A DNA stretch of 64,000 nucleotides from Juglans regia (taxonomy: Eukaryota > Streptophyta > Magnoliopsida > Fagales > Juglandaceae), in NCBI RefSeq assembly GCF_001411555.2, contig NC_049903.1, positions 29,491,083 to 29,555,082 on the forward strand. Reading direction: 5' to 3'. Under the pieces are notes generated by a model. That model saw nothing but the letters and a program-made list of their open reading frames with translations. It was not told where the DNA came from and did no database searches. Shown here in pieces: positions 35,527 through 47,826 of this stretch (position 1 is its first letter; every line of letters starts with the position of its first letter). The position numbers and the translations under genes are program-made.

Positions 35527-35716
35527 TAGAAAAATACTCTAACAGTAAATAGATTATATAAAAATAAATTTATAAATTTACATGGTTTAATATATTACAT
35601 CAAATTATTAAGTTATTTTTATTATAAAATAGATCTAACGAATCTTATAAAATTACGTTAGTTTGTAAATTTACTTTTGTATAATCTCTTTGTATCTGTA
35701 ACAGTATTACTTCTCA
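35527..35716. mobile_element. Small MITE-like element with imperfect inverted ends
   Basis: AGAAAAATACTCTAACAG at the left and CTGTAACAGTATTACTTCTC at the right are imperfect inverted copies. Internal AAATTTATAAATTTACATGG and TTAGTTTGTAAATTTACTTT also pair. A relative lies near 11940-12090 (TGTAAATTTATTTTTGTAAA, GTAGCACTTCTC). Confidence 0.5.
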
Positions 35717-35985
35717 TATAGATATATATATATATATATATATATAATGACCTGCGCGCGCCACGAACACCACGATGCATATAATACTTATGCATATATT
35801 AATTCTTCATTAATGTACTTGTTATTGCATGCGCGCGTACGTCCAATGATATGATTCCTAGCTTGAGAAATGATCAATGTAACTTCCAAGTCATATAGAA
35901 TCAATCTTTATGTAAAGTCCTTAATTAATTATATATAATCGTACTGATCAGTACTGCATGATATGCTTTGAAATTCATTTTACTC

Positions 35986-36016
<31 letters not shown>

Positions 36017-37499
36017 GCATGGTCTGTCTGAGCTCGTACATATTATATCATCCATGGATCGAAAGCCAACTTTTTGAAGCCTCTGCACGCGTTCGTGTGT
36101 TAAAAGATCGTAAAGTAATTAAGACACGTACGAGTGCTAATTATTTGAGAAGTTCTCGAAATATGTGTATCTCTTGCTTTTTATTGCACTAGATATCATG
36201 TTGTTGACATCGCAATATTACTCATTCATGACTATTCTTTTATTAAGAAATATCTGATCTAATAATTTTGGATAGTGTCACGTCACGCATTATAATAGGC
36301 CAGATATATAGAAGTAGAATGAGAGTTGTATATACACTATTTTCATGTATATATATCATCAAACTAGTTTTTTAGTTATTCGTTAAAAAATAGTATTTTA
36401 ACAAGAGGATTAATTTCTGGCTTTATTAGGAGTCGTGTTTTAGGCATGCAGGATCCAGTTCTAAACTACTTAGGTTAATTCATTAATGGAATTCTTGTTA
36501 CTCCCTTTAAATATATACCTATGGGTTTCATGATAAAGATCATCAAATTTTATTTAAAAAGTATTTGTAAGTGTTGTTTGAGAAATGATTTGTATAAGTT
36601 TTAATTAATAGACAAGTTTCGTATAGTCATTTTATAAAAAAGTTAACCTCACTTTAAAAAATATAAAAAATCTATTTTTTTTTTATAAAACTCATTTTTA
36701 TATAAAAGATTTATACGAAGTTTATTTATTTAAAATTTATAACTAACATTAATCTTGTAGTTAAGTCCGTCCGGCTATCATTAATAGTTCCTCAAGTCTG
36801 ATTTTCCATTAATTGCTTCCATTATAGGCTAGGGTAGTTCTGGACATAAACATAAAGACAGCTTCAGAATATTATTGGATACAAACCAGAAAGTGGAGTT
36901 GATTTTTTTCAGGAAAAGAAGGCAAAAAGGGTTTAGCAAGAGAGAAGAAGTTGGGGTTAGGTTAATCAATCAGGATTAGGCATGATTTGTTGAAATCCCA
37001 GATCAGCGACCGCAGCCCGGGCCAGACAGCACGGCGAGCACGCACTAGTAATGATCAGGATGGTCATTACACCAGCCATTTTCTCAAGCTAGCGCTGGCC
37101 CAGAACAGGATTAAAAAGCTTTTGCCACTTTAAGAGCACAAAAGTATGAAACATGATTATAAATATAATAAGAAATTATAATTGTAATTGTGAGTATATA
37201 AATATCGTATAATTATTTTGAAAAAATTAAATTCGGAATTCACATGAAAAAAAAAATTAATTAATTTTTTAATAATAAATCTCACTCTTTTTTAAAATAA
37301 TTGTACAATACTTACGTGTCAACGCTTACGTATTTCACGACTATATGTAACTCATATATAATATGTTTGGAGGATCCGATCCATAGATCATAATTATCTC
37401 AATATATAGGAGAGGGATCATGATTAGGACGCTTACCAGCAATGATCCATATTAGTTTTAAGCTAATCATTATAGGTTGGTTTGGCTTGGCTAATTCAA

Positions 37500-37502
<3 letters not shown>

Positions 37503-37569
<67 letters not shown>
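37503..37569. repeat. Compound (TC)n(TA)n microsatellite
   Basis: About 19 TC units run directly into about 14 TA units without interruption. Such compound tracts are highly variable. Confidence 0.97.
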
Positions 37570-37574
<5 letters not shown>

Positions 37575-38239
37575 ATATGTGCATCTTTTTGGAATAATAT
37601 AAGCACTAGTTAGCTAGTCCCACTTCTCATTGCCTAAAGTGTGGCATCCCGTTGTGTTTCAATAATTTTGTAACTAACGGGTTGGACGGTATTATCACCT
37701 AATTATGCTTTGGTTCCTTAACACCACGAGCTGCCATTAATACTTCATGATGTGACCAGTACTCGTAGGATGAGTTCTCTTCCTTTCCGGCGGTTCTAAT
37801 TCTAATATTGGGAAAATTATTAATTAGTGTTTTCCAACAATGTATAAATTGCTCTAATCTTGTGACAACACGTTAATTATTAGGTTATTAAAATTACTTA
37901 TGTAAATATTAATTTTAATTAATATGGTATATATCTTAATTATCATAGAATATGAGTATCACATGATATCGATCGGTATTTTAGAAATACTTAATAATTA
38001 GTGCTAACCTAGATTAAAAAAAAATTCACTAGTGCAATGAGCTTATGAACATATGATTTTAATTTTCTTTTTTAAATATATATATATATTTAAGGGTTGA
38101 ATATTAAAGCATTCATTATAGTTCGATTTTGGACAGATTTATCTCCATATTTTAACTTTAACTTTTTATTCTAAGTCCTTTCAACTTTAATAATTTTAGT
38201 TCTTCCGCTATTAAACCATTACGCTTTTAGGTCAAGTTT

Positions 38240-40628
38240 TAACAACTCAGATATTTCGAACTTGGACCTGCAAAAGATAGAAAAAGAGACAACTAGGAGA
38301 AGGCAGCCTTGGGATGGGGAGTCTTTGATGCTAAAGTTAGAAACTTTTCTTGAAAGTTTGTAAATAAGTAAAAGAATTTAGGGATCAAAAAGACTTTTCT
38401 CGTACCTGAGACTTGCTATTTATACCATAAGTCTGCGTGTCTGCCCCCATGGAGTTCGTTTCCTTCATACTGTTCCTTTGTCAAAATTCTTTAATGCGTC
38501 GTGGTTTTGTGATGGCGTCATTAATGTGGTATGTAGATCGGGTAGTGGTGCCATTAATGTAGGGTGATTTTTCGATTTTCCTCACCCTGCTAGCATCCTT
38601 GGTGGTCTGTTGATGTCCCTCCTGTCAAAGGATCCAAGGTCCCCGTACATTATGCCCATTACACAGACAAGCACTCAAGAGCTAGACAATATTCAAGTGG
38701 TCTCCAGGTCGACGAGTTACATCCCCTGCAACACGTTCCCTCATACAGGTTGCGTCCAAAGGAGCCTACCCATGGGCCAGGTCAGAGACTTTACTTGTTC
38801 TGGGCTGGGCTTTTGGTCCTTATTCCCTTGGTTGCCATTCTCAGGCCCGCTGGGATTGAGAGGGGGGGGAGGGGGGGGAAATCCCCTTACAATTATCCCG
38901 CTAATTCTCACCGGACGAGTACAGGAGGAATTATTATTACTTGAACCCGCCTTACTGTTGAGGCTGGACCCCTCTGCTGACGTGTATGGGGTTCCAAAGT
39001 GTTGGGAGGTTCTCGTCGTTTGGCTAACATGGTAACGTTTCCCTTCCATTCTTGTTGGCTAAATTTTCGATAATTCTAATGGTATCTTTTTAGTCATATT
39101 AATATCAAAGGCATCAGGCGGCTCTTTGCCTTCCCGTCACTTTGCAGATTGCATTCCCGGGATTCGAAACGTCTCATACTTCTCCCTTCTGCCACGGGAC
39201 ATGAGATATCAACCGTTGTCTTCCCCTTATATAAATACAGTTGAGGTTAGAGTTTCCTTTCCTTTCATTGCATTGTAGCTCTCTTGTCTTCCTTGTTCTT
39301 CCAACTTCTTCTCCCTTTGCTTACTCTCCTTCCTTTATTACATTTTACTTCTGTGTCGATGGCTTCTAAAAAATCCGTTCAACCCATGGCTTCCGGTGGG
39401 GAGAGACGCCAACGTTGGGTCGTCTTTCGGGGCAGCAGTTGGTGTTCAAATGCACATGCGACGATGCTAGCTTCACTGGCCCTCACTTTCCAGGTGCCTA
39501 AATCTGTGCTCTTCGAGGCCCCTGGTCCACAAAAGGGTGCCATTGACATTGAGGGTCACTCCACTAGAATGACCCTATTTCCTTCCATATTTTCGTATGG
39601 CTTAGGGCTCCGTTTCCCTCACCCTGTTTGCGACTTGCTAGATCACCTTGGTCTAGCCCCCTCTTCATTGCACCCGAACGCTTGGAGGCTTCTGATTTGT
39701 TGCAACATCATCTGGTGGCATGCTTTGCTAGAAATGGACTCAAACAATACTGATCTTGCCGGCCGTGAGTTTCTCCTCACTCACAAGGTGTTGCAGCAGA
39801 AGGGGAATGTTTGTAGCCCACTCCTCCATAGTTTTTAGTCTTACTTTCATAGCTTCCTTTATGTCTCCTCTGAGCTGTCCAGAACGGGTTATCACAGGCA
39901 TGCAAAGTACACATAAGATCTATAAGGATCTCACAGACGACGCCATTGTTAATCTCGTGTTTCGAACGCTTTTAGGCCGGGTCCGATAACTCAGGTCTTC
40001 CAAACTTGGGCCTGCAAAGATAGGAAATGAAGCAACTAGAAGAGGGCAACCTTGGGGCCAAGGAGTCTCTGATGCCAAAGTTAGTAAATTCTCTTGGAAG
40101 TTTGAAAATAAGTAAGAAAATCTAGGTATCAGAGAGACTTTTCTCGTACCTAAGACTTATTATTTATATCATAAGTCTAGGGAACATATCGTGTATGCCC
40201 TCATGGAGTCCGCGTCTTTCGTACTATTCATTTTGTCAAAATATTTTAATGTGGCGTGACTCTACGATAGCATCATTAATGTGGCGTGTAGCTCGGGTAA
40301 TTGTGCCATTAATCCGGCGTGGTTTTTCTATTTCCCTCACCCTGCTAGAGTCCTTGGTGGTCCGTTGATACCCCTCCTGTCAAAGGATCGAGGGTCTCTC
40401 ATACAGTACGCCCACTATACAGACAAGCACTCAAGAGCTAGATACTATTCGAGAGATCTCCAAGTCGAGGAGTCTCATTCCCTGCAGCACATTCCCTCAT
40501 GCATGCTGCGTCCAGAGGAGCCTACCCATGTGCCAGATTAGAGACTTTACTTGTTCTGGACAGGACTTTTGGTTCTTATTCCCTTGATTGTCATTCTCAA
40601 ACCCGCTAGGATTTTTTTGGGGGGGGAC
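38240..40628 (+). mobile_element. Short LTR-type retroelement with a gag-like ORF
   Basis: A direct repeat of about 640 bp begins near 38240 and again near 39986. Both contain GACTTTTCTCGTACCT(G/A)AGACTT, ACAGACAAGCACTCAAGAGC and AGAGACTTTACTTGTTCTGG in order, and both end in a G run. Between them lie a TATA-like TTATATAAATA at 39227 and a gag-like ORF. Only about 1.1 kb of interior separates the repeats, so pol is missing. LTR edges are uncertain: the first repeat may extend to about 39270 and the second may be truncated at 40628. Confidence 0.65.
39359..39838 (+). pseudogene. Gag-like / 'putative gypsy type transposon' domain fragment
   Basis: The translation includes FPSIFSYGLGLRFPHPVCDL followed by LDHLGLAPSSLHPNAWRLLI. 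This fits the plant Transposase_28 domain (PF04195, described as putative gypsy-type transposon), whose pattern is YGLRFPxHPFxxxxLxxxxLAPxQLxPNxWR. The frame is open from 39284, but the ATG at 39359 (MASKKSVQP) follows the TATA-like box more sensibly. It ends after some 160 codons; the typical coiled-coil C-terminal part is missing. Confidence 0.65.
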
Positions 40629-40755
40629 CCTTATAAATATAATCAATTCAATGCATCGTATCAGCACCAATAATTTAGTGCCACATGTAATAAATACATT
40701 TATTTTTTAATTGTTTGCATAACTATAATAAATATCGTACCCATGCAGAGTACTT

Positions 40756-41008
40756 AGGCTATATTTAGATGTCAAGCTATTTGGATGTCAAGCACATTTT
40801 AATCCATCTCAAACCAATCATTAATAGAATTTATTATTTTTTTAATTTTTTATAAAAAAAATTAAATTCATCTCAACCTACTTTATATATTCAAATACAT
40901 ATTTCAATCTATTTACATTTAAACACATCTCAATGAAACTTACAAAGAATTACTATTCATAGATCAATTTAATTCATCTGAAATCACTTCAATATTCAAA
41001 CGCAACCT
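40756..41008. mobile_element. MITE, GAGATGAG family
   Basis: Left end AGGCTATATTTAGATGT and right end ATATTCAAACGCAACCT are inverted copies with purine/purine changes. TTA precedes the left end and TAA follows the right. The core holds CATCTCAA blocks. Confidence 0.65.
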
Positions 41009-42352
41009 AAACCTCGTTTTGTAAATAACAGAACTCATTTAACCGCATTCATATATGATTACCCATGCTGCGGAGTAATGCCCCTAGCTTGACCATTGAG
41101 TGAAGAATGCAATGCAGACACCTCATTTTTTGTGGCTACGCTGTGTTTTATTGGTGCTTTGACTAGCTTCTTCAACTCGGCACTCCAAATATATTCTTTA
41201 CTTATCATTAGTTCGTCACTTTCAAATGTAGAACATTTATGTAGTACCATGACTAATTAGAATATTTAATAAAATTATTATATTTTTGAGTCGACGTTAC
41301 TTTGTTTATTTATATCATTTAAATGATAATTAAAACTTATTTTTTAAATTAAATTATATCATATAAATATTTTATTAAATATATTCTTACTCTCCGACTT
41401 AATAATAGAATTTTTATTACAAAATACCAGGATATCTGACTATTATTCAAAAGTAATTGGCTAATTACCCTCTCCCCGATGCAACATCGGCCATGCACTC
41501 CATCTTTGACTTTCATAAATGCCGGTCATTCATAGCATTTTGACTAAAGAACGCGTGATTTTATTTTTTTATTTTAATAGCTTATATATTTATTTTTTAT
41601 TTAATAATTAAAAAAATAATTTTCTAATGTATTGATATGTTTTTTTTATTTTTTAAAAATAATTAAATATATAAAAATATATAAAAATAAGAATAAAAGA
41701 AATAAAAAATAAAATTTATGCTAACGGGCATAGCCAACTTATTCGCTGGACAGCACACTAACACTGTCCTTTGGCTGATCCTCGTGCTTACGGTATGGTG
41801 GTTGGACTTTGCATAATCATAATGTAGAAATGAAAAAATAATAATTTTTCTTTTCAAATTCCCTTTTATTTTTTCTCTAATTTGCTGTGTTTTAATTTTT
41901 TTAAAAAAAAATTGTGAATTAATTATACATGAGTTTTTGTTGTATCATTTCTCATGGTAAAGTCCCTATTAAGATTTTACCTTATTTTAAAGACGAAAGG
42001 ATTTCATGAGAAAAGCATCCTCACTTCTCCATTATCACTTTTCTTTGAGTGATTGGACAATTCAACGTGGTGTTTTTGGATATAATATTTGTGAGAATCT
42101 ATTTTAGTTGTTTATTAAGTTATTTAACAATAATTTATTAAGTGAAAAACTCATATCCACCTCACCCTACATTTTTAAAAATTAAAAATATTTATAATTT
42201 TTTTAGTCATTATTCTCTCATTATCTCCTTATACGACATCAGACATTTTTTTTTAAAATATATTCTCTGAAATCCAACTATTTTACGAGAATTTGTGTGT
42301 TCACGTTCCAAAGGAATTAAGAACAGATTCATTTCAAAGAGTCAAAGTTGTC

Positions 42353-42397
<45 letters not shown>

Positions 42398-44432
42398 GCA
42401 TCTTAAACGTCCATGGACCCTTAAGTTAGCATGTTTACATCAAATGGATAACATTATTGGGATCGAAGTTCTTCCATATTGGAAATATGATTTAGGAAGA
42501 CAAAGTCATCGTATAGGCCTAAAATTGTGGTGACACGTCTTGTAGGCTATTTAGGCATTAATTCATGATGTCCTTGTTTTTTATGCTACCGTTTTATTTT
42601 TTATTTTTTTTATTTATTTGGTATCATTATTATAAATATATATATATATAAGAAAAATTAGACTATTTGAGAATTTATATGATTTTTTTACTGCTACTCT
42701 TTTAATTGATCCTGACCATTTATAAATTTTCTATTAAAATGGGGAGCTATTTTATTTTAATATCTAAAGATGAGATGAGTTGAGGTGAGATGATTTGTTA
42801 ATAATAATAAAATTTTTAGTTGAAATTAAATAAGATAAGGTAAAATTTCATCTTACCTCTAAATTCAAACGGGCTCTTAAAGAAAAATTGATTGAGCTGG
42901 CCGCTAGAGGTTTTATTTGGTTAAAAATGTAAAATGAAGAAAAAAGTCAAAAGAATATACAATTAATTTATAATTCATAAATGGAAAAAAAAAACTTCAA
43001 TTTATATACAAATTTTATTTGCTATCATTTTTAATTTGATTTTTAAGTATTTTCGAAGCAATTATTCTAGACATTACTAAAAAAAAAAAAAAAACCAAAT
43101 TTTTGTCGGATTTATTCAGATTCCGACAAATATATTCTGAGTTAAATATTAATGAAAATAGAGGGATCGATGATCATGTCCGAATCAAACTCCGTATCTT
43201 GTTAGTTGGGTTAGAGGTGATAATTGAGATTGGGATTAGACATTCCACTGGTAACCAATGCATTCATTGAATTTCATTAAAGAAACATGACTAATTATAA
43301 TTAAATGCCTTGGTTAATTAATAATTATTGCTTGATCAATAAATATTCATAAGTTTCCTTGCATGTACACGAATCACGAAATCAAGCAAAGAGACGTACG
43401 ATTCCCTAGCTAGCTTGGGGTCACCCCATCATAGCCGATCGATTTATTACAGCAATAACGTCGCTTTGATCTTTACTTAAAGTAGACATCATTTCTTCTC
43501 TAAAATTTTTCTTTCCCTGCCTTGGTTTCTAAATTCCTTCCAAACAATTCAATACTTGTCCCGTTAAGAGTTAACTCCTTTCTCCTAATTATGATCTCCT
43601 CCTTCCGATCCTCTACTTTCACTACTTTCATATGTGATATGATCATAAGTACAGGTAGATAATGTATGAGATCGATCTCATATTATTAATAAGATTCTAG
43701 TTATATTATTGACTAATCTTTTTAAAATATAAATCATGTGACTTGAATTTTTCATTGAAGCGTTATAAATTAGTTATTTAAATAAGAAATAATTGACAGA
43801 AATAAATAGTTTTCAATCTTGTAATGTTTCCACCATTCTTTGCATATACCTTTTGTTTTCTCCTTACTTTTTATTTTTCTTCCTATTAGGTTAGGGTATC
43901 TTTCATCCATTTCCATTCAACCACCACATGATCAAGATCGCACCCACTAGAGACCAATGTGCTCTCTAGCCATATATCGACCTTCAAAATTCATATGGAA
44001 GCACCACCAAAAGCATGAAACTCACGTACTGTCTTGAACATGCTTGAGTTTCAGGCGCCACCGCATATTTGGACCTCCAAGTACTACCACACGCCATCAA
44101 AAGATGGATTTCATGCCTCACTCTACTCCACCCTGGCCGACATGCATGTCAGCCCCAAGTGTCGACGCCCCAAAAGTGTTCTCAGTGATCATGAGTCATT
44201 CATGTAGTCGCTAATTAATCTGAGGCATCCAATTTTTCTATATATATATATATAGTAATCTTTCGACTTTACCCAACTGATAATTAATTCAAAAGAAATA
44301 GAAAAAGATATGGAGATTTCCATTAACAGCACTGCAATGTCTCTTTCTTGAGTGAACATGGAGATGTCCCAAAGGAATACTAATGGACCAGCCCTACATA
44401 AGCCACCATCTATGTTACTTTTTTGTTTCGAG

Positions 44433-44476
<44 letters not shown>

Positions 44477-46446
44477 CGCTAGCTCATGTTGCTCTAGTCA
44501 AAAAAGTTTTCAAGGAAGTTGGTCATGACATTTATATATGTTAGGTCCATATCTGTCCACAAGTACAGCGTACGATTATAGTATAATTTCATTGAATATT
44601 ATACGCTATTTCAGATTTTTTTTTTTTTTTTTCTTTGTTCATCTGTTAATTATGCACCCAAAGTACGTGCTGATCTTTGCCACGAAAAGCATAAAGCTCG
44701 ATTTCAAAATGAAACCTTTATTAGGTCATTGATCTCAAATATTGCTAAAGAATAATTAGAAAAATAAACTTTGCAGTACCGTACCATCCAACAAATAGAA
44801 CTGATTTTACCTTCTGCATTCCAAATTAACAATACATATATATACTATATGACCATACGGTACTTACTACCAAAGCAACTTAATAAATGGCACTCTTATC
44901 TAATTCTAGCCATTAAGATTAGTGACTTATATGTAAAATAAAGATGTACAAGGATAGAATCTTGATCTGAGTAATTATTGACGATGAGAATGACTATTTT
45001 TTACTAGAATAGACTCAATTTATAGTAAATAACCGGCCATGACAAATAAGCATTTTTTTTATATTATCGAACTTGTTTAATTTGTCATGAGTTTTGATAA
45101 TTTAAAATCGGAAATGTAAAACATCAATCAGTAGATTAAGATCATGAAAAGTTTTTTTTTTTTTTTCCAATAAACAAACAAATATCATAAATAAAAGTCA
45201 TCGATCGATAGAGCACGTACGTAGAAAGATTGAAACAGATGGAAACCGAAAATCGATCTAATTAAGTTAGGAGCTGTGTCCCACAATTTTTTACGTACGT
45301 CCTCTTTTTTATGTTAATGATCATTCTCTTTCTCAACTACTACTAGCTAGTACTGCAGTTGCACGTACACCTGAATTACTTTCCCGAACGACCTTTGAGA
45401 TTTAAACCAAAGTTCAAAAGACCATGGAAGAGAAACGCCTCCCATCGATGCTATCGAGGTCGACACTCGCATGCGATTCTAGGACTAAAATACACCTCCT
45501 TTCCTGACTAATTTCCAGATGATTTTTTCATTCTTTTTTGTATATAAAAAGGATTGGAAGACACCTCCATGTTAGAAAATATGTAGGCATGACGAAGGCC
45601 ATGCCTCCCTTAAGGTTTCTCTTGACCTGATCGTCAGGCATATGGGTTAGGTTTTAGGAATGATCTGTCGAATCTTAAGGACCGATGGGTGAAGGCCAGA
45701 CAGGCTAGGCGACAAGTTGGTCGTGACACTTAGCTCAATGCCATTGGTCTGATCTCTCTTTCGACTCCAAAAAAACCCTACATTACTATAATCCTAAGTA
45801 ATCTTTTTGGACGTTGAACTTAGTCTGTGTTTATCTGCTGGGAGGCACATTGTCTGACACTTCAGCACTTTTATCATCACTAAAAATGGATATGATTGGA
45901 TTGCTATATGCAGATTTTCAGCATAAACCCTCCTCAACTCTCAAGCTAACGTTGACCGAAGCATACGGACTTGGCACTAGTACCGAAAGGCTGATCCAGT
46001 TTGATTATATTGGGTTTAATAAAGGGTCTATTCCACAATAGTCACTTAACACATGTAAACGTTTTAAGAATGCTAGTTTTGCTTTTCTTACGACAGAACG
46101 TTTTATATTTTACAGGTGAAGAGGTAGAAACAGATCACCTCTCAAAGATGTAGCTTTCATAACACTTAGTGGCGTCCTTTTTAGTTATTTTTTATTTTTT
46201 GTATGATGATATTAAGATCTTTATCAAGATTTTAGGTTGGTGACAAGGAAATCTTGCCAACTTTGCAGTCAGTAATTGCTGCTAGCTAGCTCCTCCTGAT
46301 GATGAATAGACATATGTTTTAATTAATTGGAATGTAAAACACACACGCACAACGCCAGAGGTTAGCTAATTAGAACGTGATTTTTGGAAAAAAAAATATA
46401 TTTCCAAGTTGTTTTATTGACTTCTCCTATTAGGGTGCAAACCACA
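41009..46446. other. Intergenic DNA, no gene recognised
   Basis: It contains another GAGATGAG-family remnant at about 42766-42880, TA microsatellites (42357-42393, 44438-44473) and AT-rich MITE-like text at 41560-41720. 41040-41260 and 45560-46140 are GC-balanced islands. The latter has an open frame of 75 codons (45814-46041, MNLVCVYLLGGTLSDTSALL...) that I do not recognise and that has no visible domain. Confidence 0.4.
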
Positions 46447-46767
46447 CTCCAGATAGGGGTGCACCTGTCTCGTTCTCTGCCCTGTATGAGCGGGGGTACA
46501 ATTTAGTAATTTGAATTCAGAGATGAGTTGAGATGGGTTGAGATGGTTTGTGAATAGTAGAATAAAAGTTGAATTATTTATTATATTTTGTGTGAAAATT
46601 TGAAAAAGTTATTTTGAAATTTAAAAAAGTTAAATTGCTTATTATATTTTGTGTGGAAATTTGAAAAAATTGTAATAATGAGTTGATATGGGTTACAAAT
46701 ACAAACGAGGCCTTAAGACTCCCGAACCTCTGCACCACCTCACATAGGCGGGTACCCCTATCTGGAT
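46447..46767. mobile_element. Short hAT-like element, host of a nested MITE
   Basis: TCCAGATAGGGGT at 46447 and its reverse complement ACCCCTATCTGGA at 46754 form 13-bp inverted ends. AGATAGGGGTG is also the start of the GC-rich element at 49490. A GAGATGAG-family MITE (46505-46717, ending AACGAGGCCTTA) lies inside. Confidence 0.6.
46505..46717. mobile_element. MITE, GAGATGAG family, nested
   Basis: It begins with TTGAATTCAGAGATGAGTTG and ends ACAAATACAAACGAGGCC followed by TTA. The core has GATGGTTTGTGAATAGTAG as in the 9212-9603 copy and an internal duplication of TTTATTATATTTTGTGTG. Confidence 0.65.
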
Positions 46768-47263
46768 GCCGAAGGACGGATTAGCCCCCATGGCCGTCCA
46801 CCCCATCCTATCCATCGCCTACCCATGACGAAACACAATAAAAAAACAACAACAAAATCCAAAACCAACCAAGATTTTTCATCAAATGCACAAATCCATC
46901 GTCCAACAACAAATACATGAAGATACAAACACAAATCGAAAAAAATCATTTAAAAAAATCACAACCTTCTGCTTCGGCAAGACCACGGCGTAGCCATGAG
47001 TTTGAGCAAAGAACCACGGCCACAAATGGTCATGGGTCTCTTCGCAAGCCTACGACCATTCATGACCTCAGACTCAACGTGGCCCGTGGATGTCTCATAG
47101 TCACAAACTTCAAGAAGAAATAGTGGAGGAGGAGGAGGAGTGGAGGAAATGAGAGAATGAGATTTAGGGTTTTGTAGCTTTCTTTATACACTCAGTCAAA
47201 CATCAAAATGACATCGTTTTATATTTATGAATTTGTTTTTTTTAATATATGTGTGTGCGTGCA

Positions 47264-47299
<36 letters not shown>

Positions 47300-47480
47300 A
47301 CATTTTGGGCTGGGCGGACGAGGTAAACCTCGGGCGAGCCAAGGTCAAGCCGGACCCCATCTCCTGACAACCAAAAGTGTGCGGGCATCCGCTCGCACAC
47401 TCCTCGTCTACAGACGGGGGCTGGACGGGGTGGCGGGTGGCGGTGCCCCGCCTCCCAACCCTATATCCTGTCATGTTAAT
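46768..47480. other. GC-variable repeat-like segment without a gene
   Basis: 47295-47465 is GC-rich (GGGCTGGGCGGACGAGG, later GACGGGGTGGCGGGTGGCGG) and ends CCCAACCCTATATCCTG, reminiscent of the subterminal parts of plant hAT elements. A TG/TA microsatellite lies at 47250-47299. 46870-47120 has an open frame but no domain. Confidence 0.4.
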
Positions 47481-47610
47481 TAGATAATGATTGTAAATCT
47501 TATGGTAAATTGTAGTTTAACACATGTTACAAGTAGAAGAATTTGTACTCTCTATATCTACAAACTAATGTTCAAGATTGTGTTTAGAGTTATAAAGAAG
47601 CAGCTACACT

Positions 47611-47826
47611 TAGGCAGGTTTGGAGGATGGGATGAGACACAAAATTCTCATCTCATCTCATTATTACACATTTTTCAAATTCCCATACAAAATTTAATAA
47701 ACAATTCAACTTTTTCAAATCTCAATTCAACTTTTTCAAATCCCAACACAATAATAATACTAAAACATAATATTTTAAACACTAAAACAAAACACAAAAT
47801 TCTCATCTTACCTCCCAAACCTGCTT
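47611..47826. mobile_element. MITE, GAGATGAG family, flanked by TTA
   Basis: GGCAGGTTTGGAGGATGGG at the left and CCTCCCAAACCTGC at the right are inverted ends. TTA lies directly outside the left end (47610-47612) and directly outside the right end, as expected of a Tourist/PIF-Harbinger 3-bp target duplication. Confidence 0.75.

Larger units (their letters stand above)
33671..38239. other. Long AT-rich intergenic stretch, no gene
   Basis: No ORF here looks coding. It holds many TA microsatellites (for example 35719-35746, 35994-36017), CTAG-rich text at 35370-35400, a MITE at 35527-35716 and AT-rich MITE-like text at 37140-37330. Short blocks CAGCAAAGTGC recur around 34275-34500. I see no promoter or RNA gene. 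Confidence 0.5.

Noticed and set aside
38741..39049. 102-codon minus frame and 141-codon plus frame
   Set aside because: Both lie in the LTR-like repeat of the 38240-40628 element and cross its G run; no domain is seen.
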